Origin: Diplodia intermedia
Lineage: Eukaryota > Ascomycota > Dothideomycetes > Botryosphaeriales > Botryosphaeriaceae
Length of the DNA: 64,000 bases
Assembly: GCA_021495925.1 (NCBI GenBank)
Contig: JAKEKT010000002.1
Location: forward strand, 434,001 to 498,000
Reading direction: 5' to 3'
Each line of letters opens with the position of its first letter. The stretch's first letter is position 1. Below the pieces are notes generated by a model, which saw only the letters and a list, made by a program, of their open reading frames with translations, was not told the DNA's origin and made no database searches. Position numbers and translations under genes: made by a program. Shown in pieces: positions 50,981 through 62,612 of the stretch.

Positions 50981-53900
50981 ATGTCTCTCCCGCTCAGGAC
51001 ACAGCCGCCGTCTTCGCCGCGGCGGCGCGAACAGGCTCACATTCGACACAGCTCTCACGGCCGCACTCGACGAGACTCGTCTACCCGCCGCCGTAGGCCT
51101 TCCGACGTCGAGCCCCGGCCGTCGCACGACTCGCGCACATCGCGCGCGTCGAGAACCACCCCGAGAAAGGAACATTCGCGCCATCCGTCTTCGCAGAACG
51201 CCCTGCCCTCCCCCCGGACACCAACCGCCCGCGAAGAGGATCCAATGATGGCGGCCGGGCAAGAATTGAACCGCAAGCGCAGTCTAGTAAGGCCGGAGCG
51301 CAGCCGCATCGAGCCCGACCACCCAAACTATCACTACCGTCAGCATGCCTCAGGCATGAATGTGCGGCCTTCGACCACTGGCAACGACCCGCTTGCCGAG
51401 AATCATTACGAGGCCGAGACTGCGAGCTCCGAAAGTACAGACATCAAAACCCTAGGTCCGAGGGTCCAGCAGCGGAGCTCGGGCAACAACTACTACAACG
51501 AAAAAAAAGAGGCCCACAATCGACATGCTGGTGTCGATCGCAAGCTCCAGCGCAGATCCGCCCGGCAAGAACCGAGGAAGAAAGATAAAGACGCAAAGGC
51601 CCGAGAGCGCATCCGTAACGGAGAGCGGCCCCCGAGTTTGTGGAGCGTTTATTGCGCCATCCTCACTTTCTGGGCGCCAGGTTGCATTTTGCGCTGTTTT
51701 GGAATGCCTCAGAAGGCGCAACAGCAGGCTTGGCGCGAGAAGATGGGCCTGATCAGCATCATCATGTTGATCTGCGCTTTCGTTGGTTACTTGACATTCG
51801 GCTTCACCGAGACTGTTTGCCCTAACGGAGGCCCAATGCGGCTGCAAGTGAACAAAGTCGACACTGGTTACATGATCATTCACGGGAAAGCGTACGACCT
51901 CTCGAGATCTTCCCACCCCTGGGTACGCGGAATTCCGGAAGGCGCAAATGTGCTTTTCGACCTCCCAGAAAAGCAGGGCGGCAAAGACGCTAGCTTTTTG
52001 TTTCAAAACGTCAACGGTCATTGTAAAGGCTTGATAAACGCAGCCGACGGGTCTGACGTGGTGTCTGAAGACAACGGTGCTGAATTGGCCTGGTATTTCC
52101 CATGCAACAGCTTCAACCAGGACGGTTCCTCAAAACCGAATTTCACGACTCCATACTACCTGGGTTATGCATGCCACACGTCTAGCAATGCCCGCGATGC
52201 TTTTTACAGCCTCAAGAGCGACGGTGACGTCTTTTTCACCTGGGACGATGTGAAGAACTCAAGCCGAAACTTGATGGTCTACAACGGTGATGTGCTCGAC
52301 CTGAACCTTTTGGAGTGGTTCAACACTACTCAGGTCTCATACCCTAGCCGCTTCGATGATATCCGGAAGAACTCAGCACTCCGTGGTGTTGACATCACCC
52401 GCTCCTTCACTTCGCCCGAGGACAAGCAAATCGCCAAGTGTTTCTCGGAAATCATCAAGGTTGGCTCTATCGACACTGAAAGCATCGGCTGCATTGCTTC
52501 CAAGGTTGTTCTCTACGTGTCTTTGGCGTTCATTCTCTCTATTGTTGTTGCCAAGTTCTTCCTCGCTCTGGCTTTCCAATGGTGGATTTCCAAAAAGTAC
52601 GCTGCCGACAAGTCCGGGATGGGTCTTAATCACAAGAAGAGGCAACAGGAGATCGAGGACTGGGCGGATGATATCTACCGTGCTCCGCCGAAGATTGCCG
52701 ATCCCACTGGACCTGGGTCGATGGATCGCAGCAACAAACGCAGCAGCAAGTTCTTCCCGTCGACATCCAGATTCACCAGCCCCTACGCAATCGACTCTGG
52801 CAAGTCCCGCCCGCCGCCGACGACCATGGCCAGCCAAAACTCGACCGCTCGTCTCATGAACCCCGTCTTCAAACAGGGCAATCGAAGTGAAGGCACTCTT
52901 GGTTATGACGTGAATAGCAGGTCTGCTGGAAACGAAAGCCGCACTAGCTTGATGCTCCCGCCCACTTCTGACCAGCGATACTCCAGCTACATGGGCGAAT
53001 CCGAGGGCCCTGGCCCGGCAGGATTCATCCACGAAGCTGTAGTCCCGCAACCTCCTGCCGAATGGCAACCGTTTGGCTACCCTCTCGCCCATTCCATTTG
53101 CCTGGTCACCACGTACTCCGAGGGCGAGGAAGGCATTCGAACCACCTTGGATTCCATCGCGACCACCGAGTACCCCAACAGTCACAAACTCATTCTCGTC
53201 ATCTGCGATGGTATCATCAAGGGCAAGGGTGAGGAGTTCTCGACCCCAGAAATCTGCCTTGGCATGATGAAGGACCACGCCGTTTTGCCCGACGAAGTTC
53301 AAGCCTTCTCCTATGTTGCCGTTGCTGGTGGATCGAAAAGACACAACATGGCCAAGATCTACTCTGGTTTCTACGACTACGGCGACGATTCGCGCATCCC
53401 GAGCGAGAAGCAGCAGCGCGTGCCGATGATGCTCGTTGTCAAGTGCGGCACCCCTGAGGAAGCCGGCAAGTCCAAGCCAGGGAACCGCGGTAAGCGTGAC
53501 AGCCAGATCATTCTGATGTCCTTCCTCCAGAAGGTTATGTTCGATGAACGCATGACGGAGCTCGAGTTCGAGATGTTCAACGGCATCTGGAAGATCACCG
53601 GCATATCTCCGGACTTCTATGAGATTGTGTTGATGGTCGATGCGGATACGAAGGTGTTCCCTGATTCTCTGACGCACATGATCTCCGCAATGGTTAAAGA
53701 TCCCGAGATTATGGGCTTGTGCGGCGAGACTAAGATCGCCAACAAGCGCCAATCGTGGGTGTCAATGATTCAGGTCTTCGAGTAAGTTTCCTACGTCTGT
53801 GCGTGCGATCGGCATCCGATTCCCTAACGGGTAGCAGGTACTTCATTTCTCACCATCAGGCCAAGTCGTTCGAATCCGTCTTTGGCGGTGTAACGTGCTT

Positions 53901-54897
53901 GCCTGGCTGCTTCTGCATGTACCGCATCAAGGCGCCCAAGGGTGGACAGAACTACTGGGTCCCGATCCTCGCCAACCCCGATGTCGTCGAGCACTACTCG
54001 GAGAACGTCGTCGACACCCTCCACAAGAAGAACTTGCTTCTTCTTGGCGAGGACCGTTACCTGTCAACGCTGATGCTGAAGACGTTCCCGAAGCGCAAGC
54101 AGGTGTTTGTTCCACAAGCAGTCTGCAAGACGACGGTTCCGGACGAGTTTAAGGTTCTGCTCTCGCAGCGTCGTCGGTGGATCAACAGTACTGTCCACAA
54201 CCTGATGGAGCTCGTTCTTGTCAGGGACCTGTGCGGCACCTTCTGCTTTAGCATGCAGTTCGTTGTCTTCATCGAGCTTGTCGGCACGCTTGTGCTGCCG
54301 GCGGCCATTTCGTTCACCATCTACCTGAGTAAGCCAATCCTGATCAGCGCGACGACGTGTGCGGGCTACTGACGCGAGAGAACACAGTTGCGATCGCCAT
54401 CAAGGCAGCAATCGAACACACGGCGGCGCCGACGATTCCTCTAGTGCTGCTCGCGCTCATTCTCGGTCTTCCGGCCATCCTGATCGTGCTCACCGCTCAT
54501 CGGTGGTCGTACGTGGCATGGATGCTGATCTACCTCTTGTCCTTGCCCATCTGGAACTTCGTCCTCCCGACGTACGCCTTTTGGAAGTTTGATGACTTCT
54601 CGTGGGGTGACACGCGGAAAACGGCAGGCGAGACGAAGAAGGGCGGGCACGAGGACGACGGCGAGTTCGACAGCAGCAAGATCACGATGAAGCGGTGGCA
54701 GGACTTCGAGCACGGTACGTCACCCCCCAGCGCGGGAAGGCGAGGGCGCAGACTGACTTGGAACAACAGAACGTAGACTCAGGGGCTCCAGTGTGGGTTG
54801 GTCGCAGCAGAGCGCGTCGGCCGGAGCATGGCCGGCTGGCTCGCATCAGCAGCAGCAGCAGCAGCAGCAAGGATACGATGGGTACTATGAGCATTAA
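50981..54897 (+). CDS. Chitin synthase, class IV (Chs3 type)
   Basis: Processive GT2 glycosyltransferase that polymerises GlcNAc from UDP-GlcNAc and extrudes chitin across the plasma membrane. Exons 50981-53781, 53838-54328, 54388-54714 and 54770-54897 give 1248 residues. A disordered basic N-terminus is followed by two membrane segments (about 220-240 and 255-275), then a cytochrome b5-like region (GYMIIHGKAYDLS), a further membrane segment (about 507-530) and the catalytic domain. Its motifs are MVDADTKVFPDSL (about 885), GGVTCLPGCFCMYR, LLGEDRYLSTLML and the product-site QRRRW at 1044-1048. C-terminal membrane helices follow. No myosin motor is present, which separates class IV from V/VII. 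The tail has eight Gln then GYDGYYEH. The SKT5-like activator gene is its divergent neighbour. Confidence 0.95.
54847..54870 (+). repeat. CAG tract coding 8 Gln at the chitin synthase C-terminus
   Basis: Seven CAG and one CAA codon, ten codons before the stop region, in the cytosolic tail. Likely length-polymorphic. Confidence 0.85.
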
Positions 54898-56216
54898 TCA
54901 TCCTGCATGGTGGCGTTCTCCTGGGAGATGGCCAAGGGCATATGGTTTCTCAGCGCGTCTGAAAGCTGCATCTGGTGGCACCGGCACAGAGATGATCCGG
55001 GGCGGGCATGGTGTGATTGGGCGGCGGCGGGCAGAGGCGACGCGCAGCTGGACAGATTCCGACACGGGCCTTTTTGCCAGCAGCATCTGCAAACGTGCGC
55101 TGCTCGCACTTGCATGACGGGCGGAGCCGAGCTGACGGCGGCGGGTAACGCGGGTTTTAACGATGCAAGAGACGAGGCCGCCGGCTGCGCGGTCGCAGGC
55201 GAGGCGCGCGCGGTAACGGCGGCGCATGTATGTATCTAGGCATTATCAAGTAACGACGTAATTAATCATGAGCTCCAGCGGGCAGGCGAGGGCGTGTGCG
55301 GTGCGGAGGAGCTTGTGCAGGGGTGCGCTGGTGGCTCACGCCCATATTCGATGCAGCATGCAGCGCCCGCGTCGGACGAGCTCCCGTTTCCAGCGCCAGC
55401 CGCCCCCGTCGGCTTGGGGCGGTTGCACGGTCATGTGCGTCGGGCTGGGCTGCTGCGCGTGGCCCTGATGGGAGCGAGAGCGTTGGCGTGTTCGCGGACT
55501 TCGGCTTGGACCCCACAGCGCTGGCGAGCGCGTGTTTAACGTGTTAAACGGCCCAGCAGCGCGCACACGTTGCCCAAGTTGCAGTAACCACCGCAGCGCA
55601 GAGCCGCGGCTTCCCTCCGCCCCTGCCCCACACTGCGGCCGGGCCCTGCCCCTCCTGCTCTGGCCCTGTGGCCCACTGTCCCTTGGCCCCGTGCGAGCCG
55701 CTCTTACCTTATCGCCTGCGCTTGCGCCTGCCCCGGCCCGCAGATCGCGCCCCGCGTCCGCGGCGGAGCGCATCTCCAAGCCAAAAGCGCTGCTGATGCT
55801 CGTTTCCTTCTCGCCCGTATCACCCGCCCTCCGTGCCGCCCGTCCAATCCGCGCCCCCGCGACGGGCCCAGCACGCCCGAGACAGATCCCGCTCCCCAGC
55901 ATCCTCCCAGACCTGCTCAAGCGCGCAGTCGCCCCAGTCCCAGAGCCCTGGCTCAAGCGCCGCCCGCTCTGTCATGCAGCGTGCCGGCCTGCCAGAGCCA
56001 ACGTGAACGCCCCAGAGCATTGTACATACTGCACGTCTCGTGGCTCCCTCGCGCAGCCCTGCACATACGCCGTTTTGCGACTTCTTCGCATATCCCACAT
56101 ATTCTTTAGCCCCGACCACCCCGGCGAACGTTGGATCTGTCACATCCGATCCACGCCGCGGCCCGCCCGCGCGCTGAACCCCGAAGCCGTTCTGGCGTCC
56201 CCGTCCCAGTCGCAGC
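54898..56216. other. Intergenic, chitin synthase to WD40 gene
   Basis: About 1.3 kb between tandem plus-strand genes. Strongly C-rich leader-like sequence lies at 55600-55960. No gene recognised. Confidence 0.45.
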
Positions 56217-58241
56217 ATGGCCAGCCCAGGGCATGACATCGCCCGCCCGGCCCCAGTGCAGAACCACGCTGCCCCAGCCTTCCAGTATCGCTCCAGTCTC
56301 CCCTCCTCCTTTCCCTCGATGGACCCCTTCTCGCAGGACTCGGCATACCACGGCGACACCGAGCCAGACATGGACGGCCTGCCCGACGACGCCGACTCCG
56401 ATATGGAGGACACCCAGCCAGGCGGCGTCCCAATCCCGTCTGGGGGACCCTACCTGGGCCTCGACCTTGGACCGCAGCCTGCTCCGCCTTTCTCACATCT
56501 GCAATCCCCTGCGCCTCAGGAACCCGTGGACGACACCTCATCCTCGGCAAACGAGGAGGGCGGCTACCCGTGGGGAGAGACCTTCACCTTCCAAGGAGGG
56601 GCGGTGACATTTACATCCCTAGCGGACACTGGCAGTGGGACAACACCCGCCTACATGCCCATCAACAACCAGCCACCGTCTTTCAGTCTCGGGAACGCGC
56701 AGTTCGCCATTCCACCTTACTGGGAAGATTATGAGGTCAACACACCTTCCGTGGATGACTACAACTTCAAGTCAGATATCTGCAAGTTCATGGAGACTTG
56801 GAGAGTGGCTGCCGGCATCCCGGAATACGGACTGAGCAAGATCGGCTCCGAGGCTTCCAGAGTCAAGCACTGGGATCGCCCTCGGTCCATATTGAGAGAG
56901 GATCTCCAGGGAAACCGATACGACATCCAAGGCATCAACTGGGATAGGCTCGAGACAGTTCGAGAGGCGGCCAGAGACGCCCGTACCAGACTCTATCAGG
57001 TTTCTGTAGGTCGGGTCGGCGTACTCCCGCCCAGAATGGCGAGAAAACTAGCCAACACGGAGAGCTACTTCCGCTTTCGGAGAATGAACACAAATCACCA
57101 GGCTCTGATAGCCCATTTCCAGCTGCGCAACCTCATTGCTGCGACCTCACGAGCTGACATCTTCTATGCGGGCCGGTCGAGAGTGATGCGCACCGACTCG
57201 TCGGGCGTCTCGACGAGCTGTGTGATGGACCTGACCAGGTCCCAGTTCGATTCACTGCACTCTGCAACGTTCGACATTACGTCGATGACGGCTTCGGAGA
57301 ATATTCTGATTGCAGGTGGCTTTCACGGAGAATACGCACTGGTCGACCTGCAGTCGGAGTACGGCAGCAAGCCTACCCAGGGCTTCATCACGCACGAGCC
57401 AAACGGCATCACCAACCACGTGCACACGTTTGCGAACCGTAGCACCGGCGGCAACATGGCTGTCTTCTCGTCGAACGACAAGCGCCTTCGTGTTTTGGAT
57501 TGCACCACGAACCGCTTCGTCCACGACTTCGGTTACGAAGATGCCATCAACTGTTCCGCCACTTCGCCAAATGGCCGCATGCGCATGGTCGTCGGCGACT
57601 TCCAGGAAACGCTGATTACAGATGCTGAAACCGGCCGCCCATTCGAGCGACTTGCTGGGCATGACGAACACACGTTTGCATGCGCCTGGGCCGACGATGG
57701 CATCCACCTTGCCACGGGCGCCCAAGATTCCAAGGTTGTCGTGTACGACGCCCGTTGGTGGAGGCAGCCACTTTCAATCATCGCATCGGCCATGGCCTGC
57801 CCGCGCAGCCTGCATTTTAGCCCGGTTGGCGGTGGGCGGCGTGTCCTATTGTCGGCCGAAGCAGACGACGTGGTCAGTGTGATGGACGCGCAGACATTCG
57901 ACCGCGCGCAGACACTGGACTTCTTCGGATCCGTCAGTGGCGTCAGCTTCGTTCCAGACGGCTCCAGCTTCTTCGTGGCCAACAGCGACGGCAAGTTCGG
58001 CGGAATCATGGAATTCGAGCGGGCCGGCTGGGGCGAGAGGGCCGGCGTCCAGACCGAGCACGAGGTGGATCGCCGCGAGAGAGGTGGGTCGAATCTCGGT
58101 GGCAGGCGCGTGGGCCGCGCAGTTGACCACAGGCAGACCGAGTGGGCGAACGACGTCGACGTCGACGCCGACGCGAGGACGAAACTGGGTTCCATAGCAC
58201 GCAGGAGAAGAGGCCTCGGCCTGGGTGAGCTTATCGTGTAG
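56217..58241 (+). CDS. WD40-repeat protein, uncharacterised (fission yeast C2A9.03-like)
   Basis: Single-exon gene of 674 residues. The N-terminal 170 residues are acidic and Pro/Ser-rich (DMDGLPDDADSDMEDTQPGG). Then comes a conserved non-WD segment (YWEDYEVNTPSVDDYNFKSD, WDRPRSILREDLQGNRYDIQ, LPPRMARKLANTESYFRFRR) and about five to six WD40-like blades: MTASENILIAGGFHGEYALV, MAVFSSNDKRLRVLD, MRMVVGDFQETLITDAETGR, CAWADDGIHLATGAQDSKVV. WD40 propellers are protein-docking platforms; partners here are unknown. The arrangement resembles uncharacterised fungal WD proteins such as S. pombe C2A9.03, from memory. A charged Arg/Asp-rich tail ends the protein. The ATG at 56217 is followed by a second in-frame Met at residue 35. 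Confidence 0.85.
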   Translation: MASPGHDIARPAPVQNHAAPAFQYRSSLPSSFPSMDPFSQDSAYHGDTEPDMDGLPDDADSDMEDTQPGGVPIPSGGPYLGLDLGPQPAPPFSHLQSPAPQEPVDDTSSSANEEGGYPWGETFTFQGGAVTFTSLADTGSGTTPAYMPINNQPPSFSLGNAQFAIPPYWEDYEVNTPSVDDYNFKSDICKFMETWRVAAGIPEYGLSKIGSEASRVKHWDRPRSILREDLQGNRYDIQGINWDRLETVREAARDARTRLYQVSVGRVGVLPPRMARKLANTESYFRFRRMNTNHQALIAHFQLRNLIAATSRADIFYAGRSRVMRTDSSGVSTSCVMDLTRSQFDSLHSATFDITSMTASENILIAGGFHGEYALVDLQSEYGSKPTQGFITHEPNGITNHVHTFANRSTGGNMAVFSSNDKRLRVLDCTTNRFVHDFGYEDAINCSATSPNGRMRMVVGDFQETLITDAETGRPFERLAGHDEHTFACAWADDGIHLATGAQDSKVVVYDARWWRQPLSIIASAMACPRSLHFSPVGGGRRVLLSAEADDVVSVMDAQTFDRAQTLDFFGSVSGVSFVPDGSSFFVANSDGKFGGIMEFERAGWGERAGVQTEHEVDRRERGGSNLGGRRVGRAVDHRQTEWANDVDVDADARTKLGSIARRRRGLGLGELIV

Positions 58242-61200
58242 TCGCTGCACCCCCTCGCCCTCGACCACGCCAACATGTATAACTCCCCAGGGAGCAGCAC
58301 CATGATATAACCGCGATACCTTGTATTTGTCTTATCACTGCATTACCTACTCCACCGGGACGGGGGATTTCCTTGACGCAGAGACGACGACCAACGATCG
58401 AGACGTAGCGAATGCGGTGTGGCAAACTCGCAATTTGTGACTTGCAACGTTGTGGATCTACCTTCTTTTCCTTGCTTTTTGGGCGGCTCTCCTTGTGTCG
58501 AAGAGCCACCACGTGTGGACAGCATGGTGGCGTTCTTGTGCGTTTTTGTTTCTGGCCTGCTTACGGCTGAAGGTCAGCATCTTTCGAGATTGCCCGAACC
58601 GGCCCCAAGCACTTCGGACTCTTAATTTTTTTTTTCTTTTCGGATTGTTACTTGTCAGATACCTTTGTGGAATTTCTTTTCCACGACTTCTCGTTTCTTG
58701 TGACTAATTTCTACTTTCCTCTCCTCGCCTGATCATTTTGATCGCCTGCTTTCGGCTAGGGTTTCTACTTATTACTTCTCGATTGCACGTCCATCTGCTC
58801 ATTCAACAAGTATGTCTGGGGGCTGTCGTTGCGCAGGCCTTAATCATCCTTGTTTGTATACCCCGCCCTCGCCCTTTAACCCCTACTGTGATTGTGGCAA
58901 CAAGCCATACTTCGATGGTCTGATAGTCTGACTACCACAGTAGCATGGAGGGGCTGGTGCCGAGACTCTTACAAGCGAATTGTATGTACATGATCTACAG
59001 TTTTCCTCTTCATCCGAGTATAATGCCACGGGTTTCAAAGCCAACGTCTTAGATGGTGTGTAGTTCAATTTTGTTGAAAAAGAGTAGTGATCTCTCCTGA
59101 TCCCGAGACATGGCCAGTTGGGGGGCGAGGGTGTCTTGGGATGAGCAAGCGTACCGTTCTCCGGACGGTAGGGAATGTTCTCTTGCTAACCCTGTTTCGT
59201 CGAATGCTTTGAATCATTTCGTCCATGGCTCACTTTTCGGTTGCGAAGGATCGCGGTCGTCTGATGTTCTGAGACAGCAGTAAGCGTAGGTTTGACGGGA
59301 TGGACTGCGGCTGAGGCGGTGGCATAGAGGCATTGCCGCTTTGGGGCTTGAATCCTGTCGCCGAATACATGCACTATGTTGTCTCGTTGAGCTGACGGGG
59401 GTGGTTATGCGGAGTGAGACTTGGAATGCTAGGGCACAATGGTTGTTGATCCTTTCGCTTTGCTTTTTCATCCTCCCATGCCGGCTCCCGCCTGGTCGAT
59501 CGGCTGATCTGCACACGGATGGCTTTCTTGCGTTATACATACGGAGATGCACACGGCCGTTGCCGAGACGGTGAGACTAGGGGCTTTTTGGGAGTGGTGG
59601 CGTTTGGCTGCCTCGTGAGCTGGCTGCTTTAGCTGCGGCTGCAGGTCAGCGGAGGCTGAATTTGCATTATTTTGCATACACTTGATCCTTTCAGCTCGGT
59701 GAGCATTGCATTGCGCAAGTAGGGGCACGCGTGCCGGCGGTTACACCCACGGCCATGATGCGCAGCAGCACACCAAGCAAGGCATTGGCTACGTACGTGC
59801 AGCCTCGCTTCGCCCTTTCTTCCTTTTTATTTTTTCCCTTTGATTAAACGCCGCCGATCAGTGTAACGGTCGGCAGAGAAGTTTGCCCTTCCCTGCATGG
59901 TTACACGCGAGAGGGAAAAATAAAAGCATCGGCGGTGTAACGGCGTCTGCCGAGGGGGGATGATCAGGGAAAAGCTTATGCTCAGACCCGAAGTGGATCA
60001 TGCTTGTTGTACTTGCTTTTTCCAGCCTGTTCTCTCGCTCGCTCGCTTCGCTTCGAAGACGGGTACGGGTCACGCCGACTTTTCTCCCTCTCCACTCTTC
60101 TCTCATCTCTTGGTGCTGGATACGACGGCTATCGTGATGGCGTGAGATTCCGTGGGTTCAGCGTGCCACGGTACCGTATGCTTCCTCACTCTCGGATGCT
60201 TACGTTTTTGACAGTGTTTGCACTTGCAAACTGTCGAGGACGATCACTTCTCGTTTCCAAGTAGTGCTTCAGCTTCACCCATCAGGTGGCAAGCCACCCA
60301 TGCAGAAACCCGTTGTCGGAGACAGACTGAGGCGCTCTTTGTGCTCTTCGGAAGAAGTCCAGATCTTCCCCGACACGTGCGGCCAGCTTTCCCGAGGGGG
60401 CGCGCGCGCCACATTCCACGTGGGGAGAGCAGCGCCTCAACCGTCGCCTCGCGGGTGGTCGCTCGGTCTGGCCCGAGAGCCACATGGTCTGGAACCTTTA
60501 GGAAGACCGACATCTCGATTGGGTTCATCATTGGGTTGTAGCCCCGCGCTACATTTCAGCATTCATGTGAGGCTTCAGTCCTCACTCTTGACCATTTATG
60601 AACTGCCGTTGTGGTTGTGGTTGTAGTTCCTTTCGTATAGCTCCTGTTCGCGCCCTTGAATGTAGCAAAGGTCGTTGGGAGATATATTTCGGTAGTGTTA
60701 GTTAGAGAGACGTCAGTTCCCTTTTTAAGCTCTATGAACGCCGTTCTCGCGTGGCAGCAAGACAGCCGAGCCTACTACTGAACCCGCCTCGCATTACTTA
60801 CATTAATCTTCGGGGCTTTATTTGTCGTGAATGACAATGGGGTACCGCGCTTTTGTTGTCGTTAACGATGCACAGTCCGCTTCCTCTCCACGCTTTTCGC
60901 TCCTTTCTCCACATGGCCCCGGCCAGTCGCACATGTCATCGCCATTATTCCCTCCTTTGTTCTGCTCTGTTTTCCACATACCGATCGATTCAGCTTCGTA
61001 AATTCGCATGTGCTGCAAATAGTACCAGGCTGCAACAGCGGTAGTCAATAAGCATCAGGGGTGAAGTGCAGGAGAAGACATGATAGGGAGGGGTGATTCT
61101 TCAATGTTCAGTGATTGATATAGATACGTATGGCAAGGGTGGAAGGCTGATGACAGTACATTTTGCATTAACGGGGTGGAGTGCCCGGGGAGTTGGCTCG

Positions 61201-61503
61201 GCCCCCACTACCGAAGCTGTACTCACTCGCCTTATCGCCGAGGAGGAGGACCAATGAGCTGGCTTGTTCCCTTCCCGCACTCACCCGGTTGCCGCAAGAC
61301 CCCACGGTCTTATTGCCGTGCTCTCTGAGCACCAAGCCTGTCTCTAAATTTAACTCCTCAACCTTGCAGCAGCCGGAAAGCCCCCAAAACACAGTATTAC
61401 GCTTTTAGCTATAAGCGTGTTCTGCCGTGGCAACTAACATATCACCCTCCGGTCGTGCCGGATTCTGGTCTCATATGCAACTCTTCTCTCCTCTCCCAAC
61501 GCC
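58242..61503. other. Gene desert, 3.3 kb
   Basis: No supportable coding region, RNA gene or intact repeat. The part after the WD40 gene (58440-58900) is T-rich with a run of ten T at about 58626. Two loosely similar stretches containing TGTAACGG lie near 59861 and 59936. The desert ends at the pseudogene at 61504. Confidence 0.45.
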
Positions 61504-62073
61504 ATGGATTCCTTCCGCCAAACCAGCAATGCTGGCAACTATGAAGTCCACACAGGCTTATGGACCGACTGAACCGACGGCCCAGTATTTGGCGCAACCA
61601 TTACGTTGAACAAACGGGACGGATCCCTTCTCATTGCCTTCATAGCCCTATTTGTTAGCGTTGTTGGCACCAGCTTTTGGAGGATCTGCTGCTTTGCCCT
61701 CCATCATTGGATGCAGGGTAAAGAGCGGATGTCTTTATACACCGACTTCGCGGATTATGATCCCAAACCAGCTCTGAGGCAGCCAGACGCAGATGTCCAT
61801 CTTATCTTTCTGTCGGCTAACAGCATCCTATATACGTAGAAAGTCGGCGATCCATGGTATGCTGCCACGATAAATAGTACCACCATCACATCCGCCGAGT
61901 ACGCATACAGGGCAGACCAGCCCGTCTCCGTGCTTGCATGCTCTGTCAAAGAGCATTATTGCAACCCGAACTTGGCCTCGGGCGAGCAGTGTCCCCCCTT
62001 TGGCGGCACATATGAATCGCCTTCTTTGGCAGATGGCCCGTGGAAAAACAGCATCTTTGCAACAGTCAGGTAA
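61504..62073 (+). pseudogene. Broken copy of a fungal multi-pass membrane protein of unknown function
   Basis: One frame (ATG 61504) reads MDSFRQTSNAGNYEVHTGLW, then TD, stop (TGA 61570-61572), then TDGPVFGATITLNKRDG and a hydrophobic segment LLIAFIALFVSVVGTSFWRI. It continues through RQPDADVHLIFLSAN to a second stop (TAG 61837-61839) and resumes with KVGDPWYAATIN, AEYAYRADQPVSVLACSVKE and CNPNLASGEQCPPFGGTYES, ending at TAA 62071 or a donor GTAAGC at 62070. I recognise this as a family common in Pezizomycotina, with a Trp expected at the TGA (from memory). The middle of the protein, hundreds of residues between HHWMQG and the QPDADV segment, is missing. Two nonsense codons plus a large deletion make it a relic. 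Confidence 0.75.
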
Positions 62074-62612
62074 GCGAACCCCCTTCCCTCCCTGCCCAAG
62101 GTCCCAGGCGCAAGTCGGGCATCGAGGCTTGGGAGGGATGCGCGAGCAGAGTCCCAGTTACCAAAGGCGGAGGGAGGTTGGCGGTTCTTGATTTGGAGAA
62201 TCCGCGGCTGAGAGCGGTCGTCGAGCAGGATCATGGCCAAAAGACCTTCCCGGAGGACACGGCCACGGACGTCCCCTTCAAGATTGGAAGTTGTTGCAGC
62301 GCGAAGGAAGAGACTTGGTTTCAACTCTGATCATCCAAACAATCATCATCCAATCAACTGCATCCAACAATACTATGGCATCACAACGTCTACACGCTTC
62401 GCCAAGCAACAGCTCCACTCTCTTAACAATCAGAAAGATCAGAATTAGATTGATTGAATGGATCCTAGCGGAATAGAGAGCATGGTTATATGCACTTCAA
62501 ACTTTGCTTGGATTCATAGCCGCGAACAACCCACGTCAAGGCCAACAATTTCCTCTCAATCTTGGCTCGTTCCCGCCTTGACACATACAAACGCAAGCTT
62601 TCCCCCGAACTC
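62074..62612. other. Intergenic, pseudogene to dehydrogenase
   Basis: About 540 bp. It may contain further decayed sequence of the relic (frame 62040-62330), which I cannot align to anything. It ends in the dehydrogenase 3' flank. Confidence 0.4.

Noticed and set aside
52373..53752. 459-codon minus-strand frame
   Set aside because: Shadow of the chitin synthase catalytic region, whose motifs lie on the plus strand.
59860..59960. Two TGTAACGG-containing stretches as a direct repeat
   Set aside because: Similarity outside the 8-bp core is poor; likely chance.
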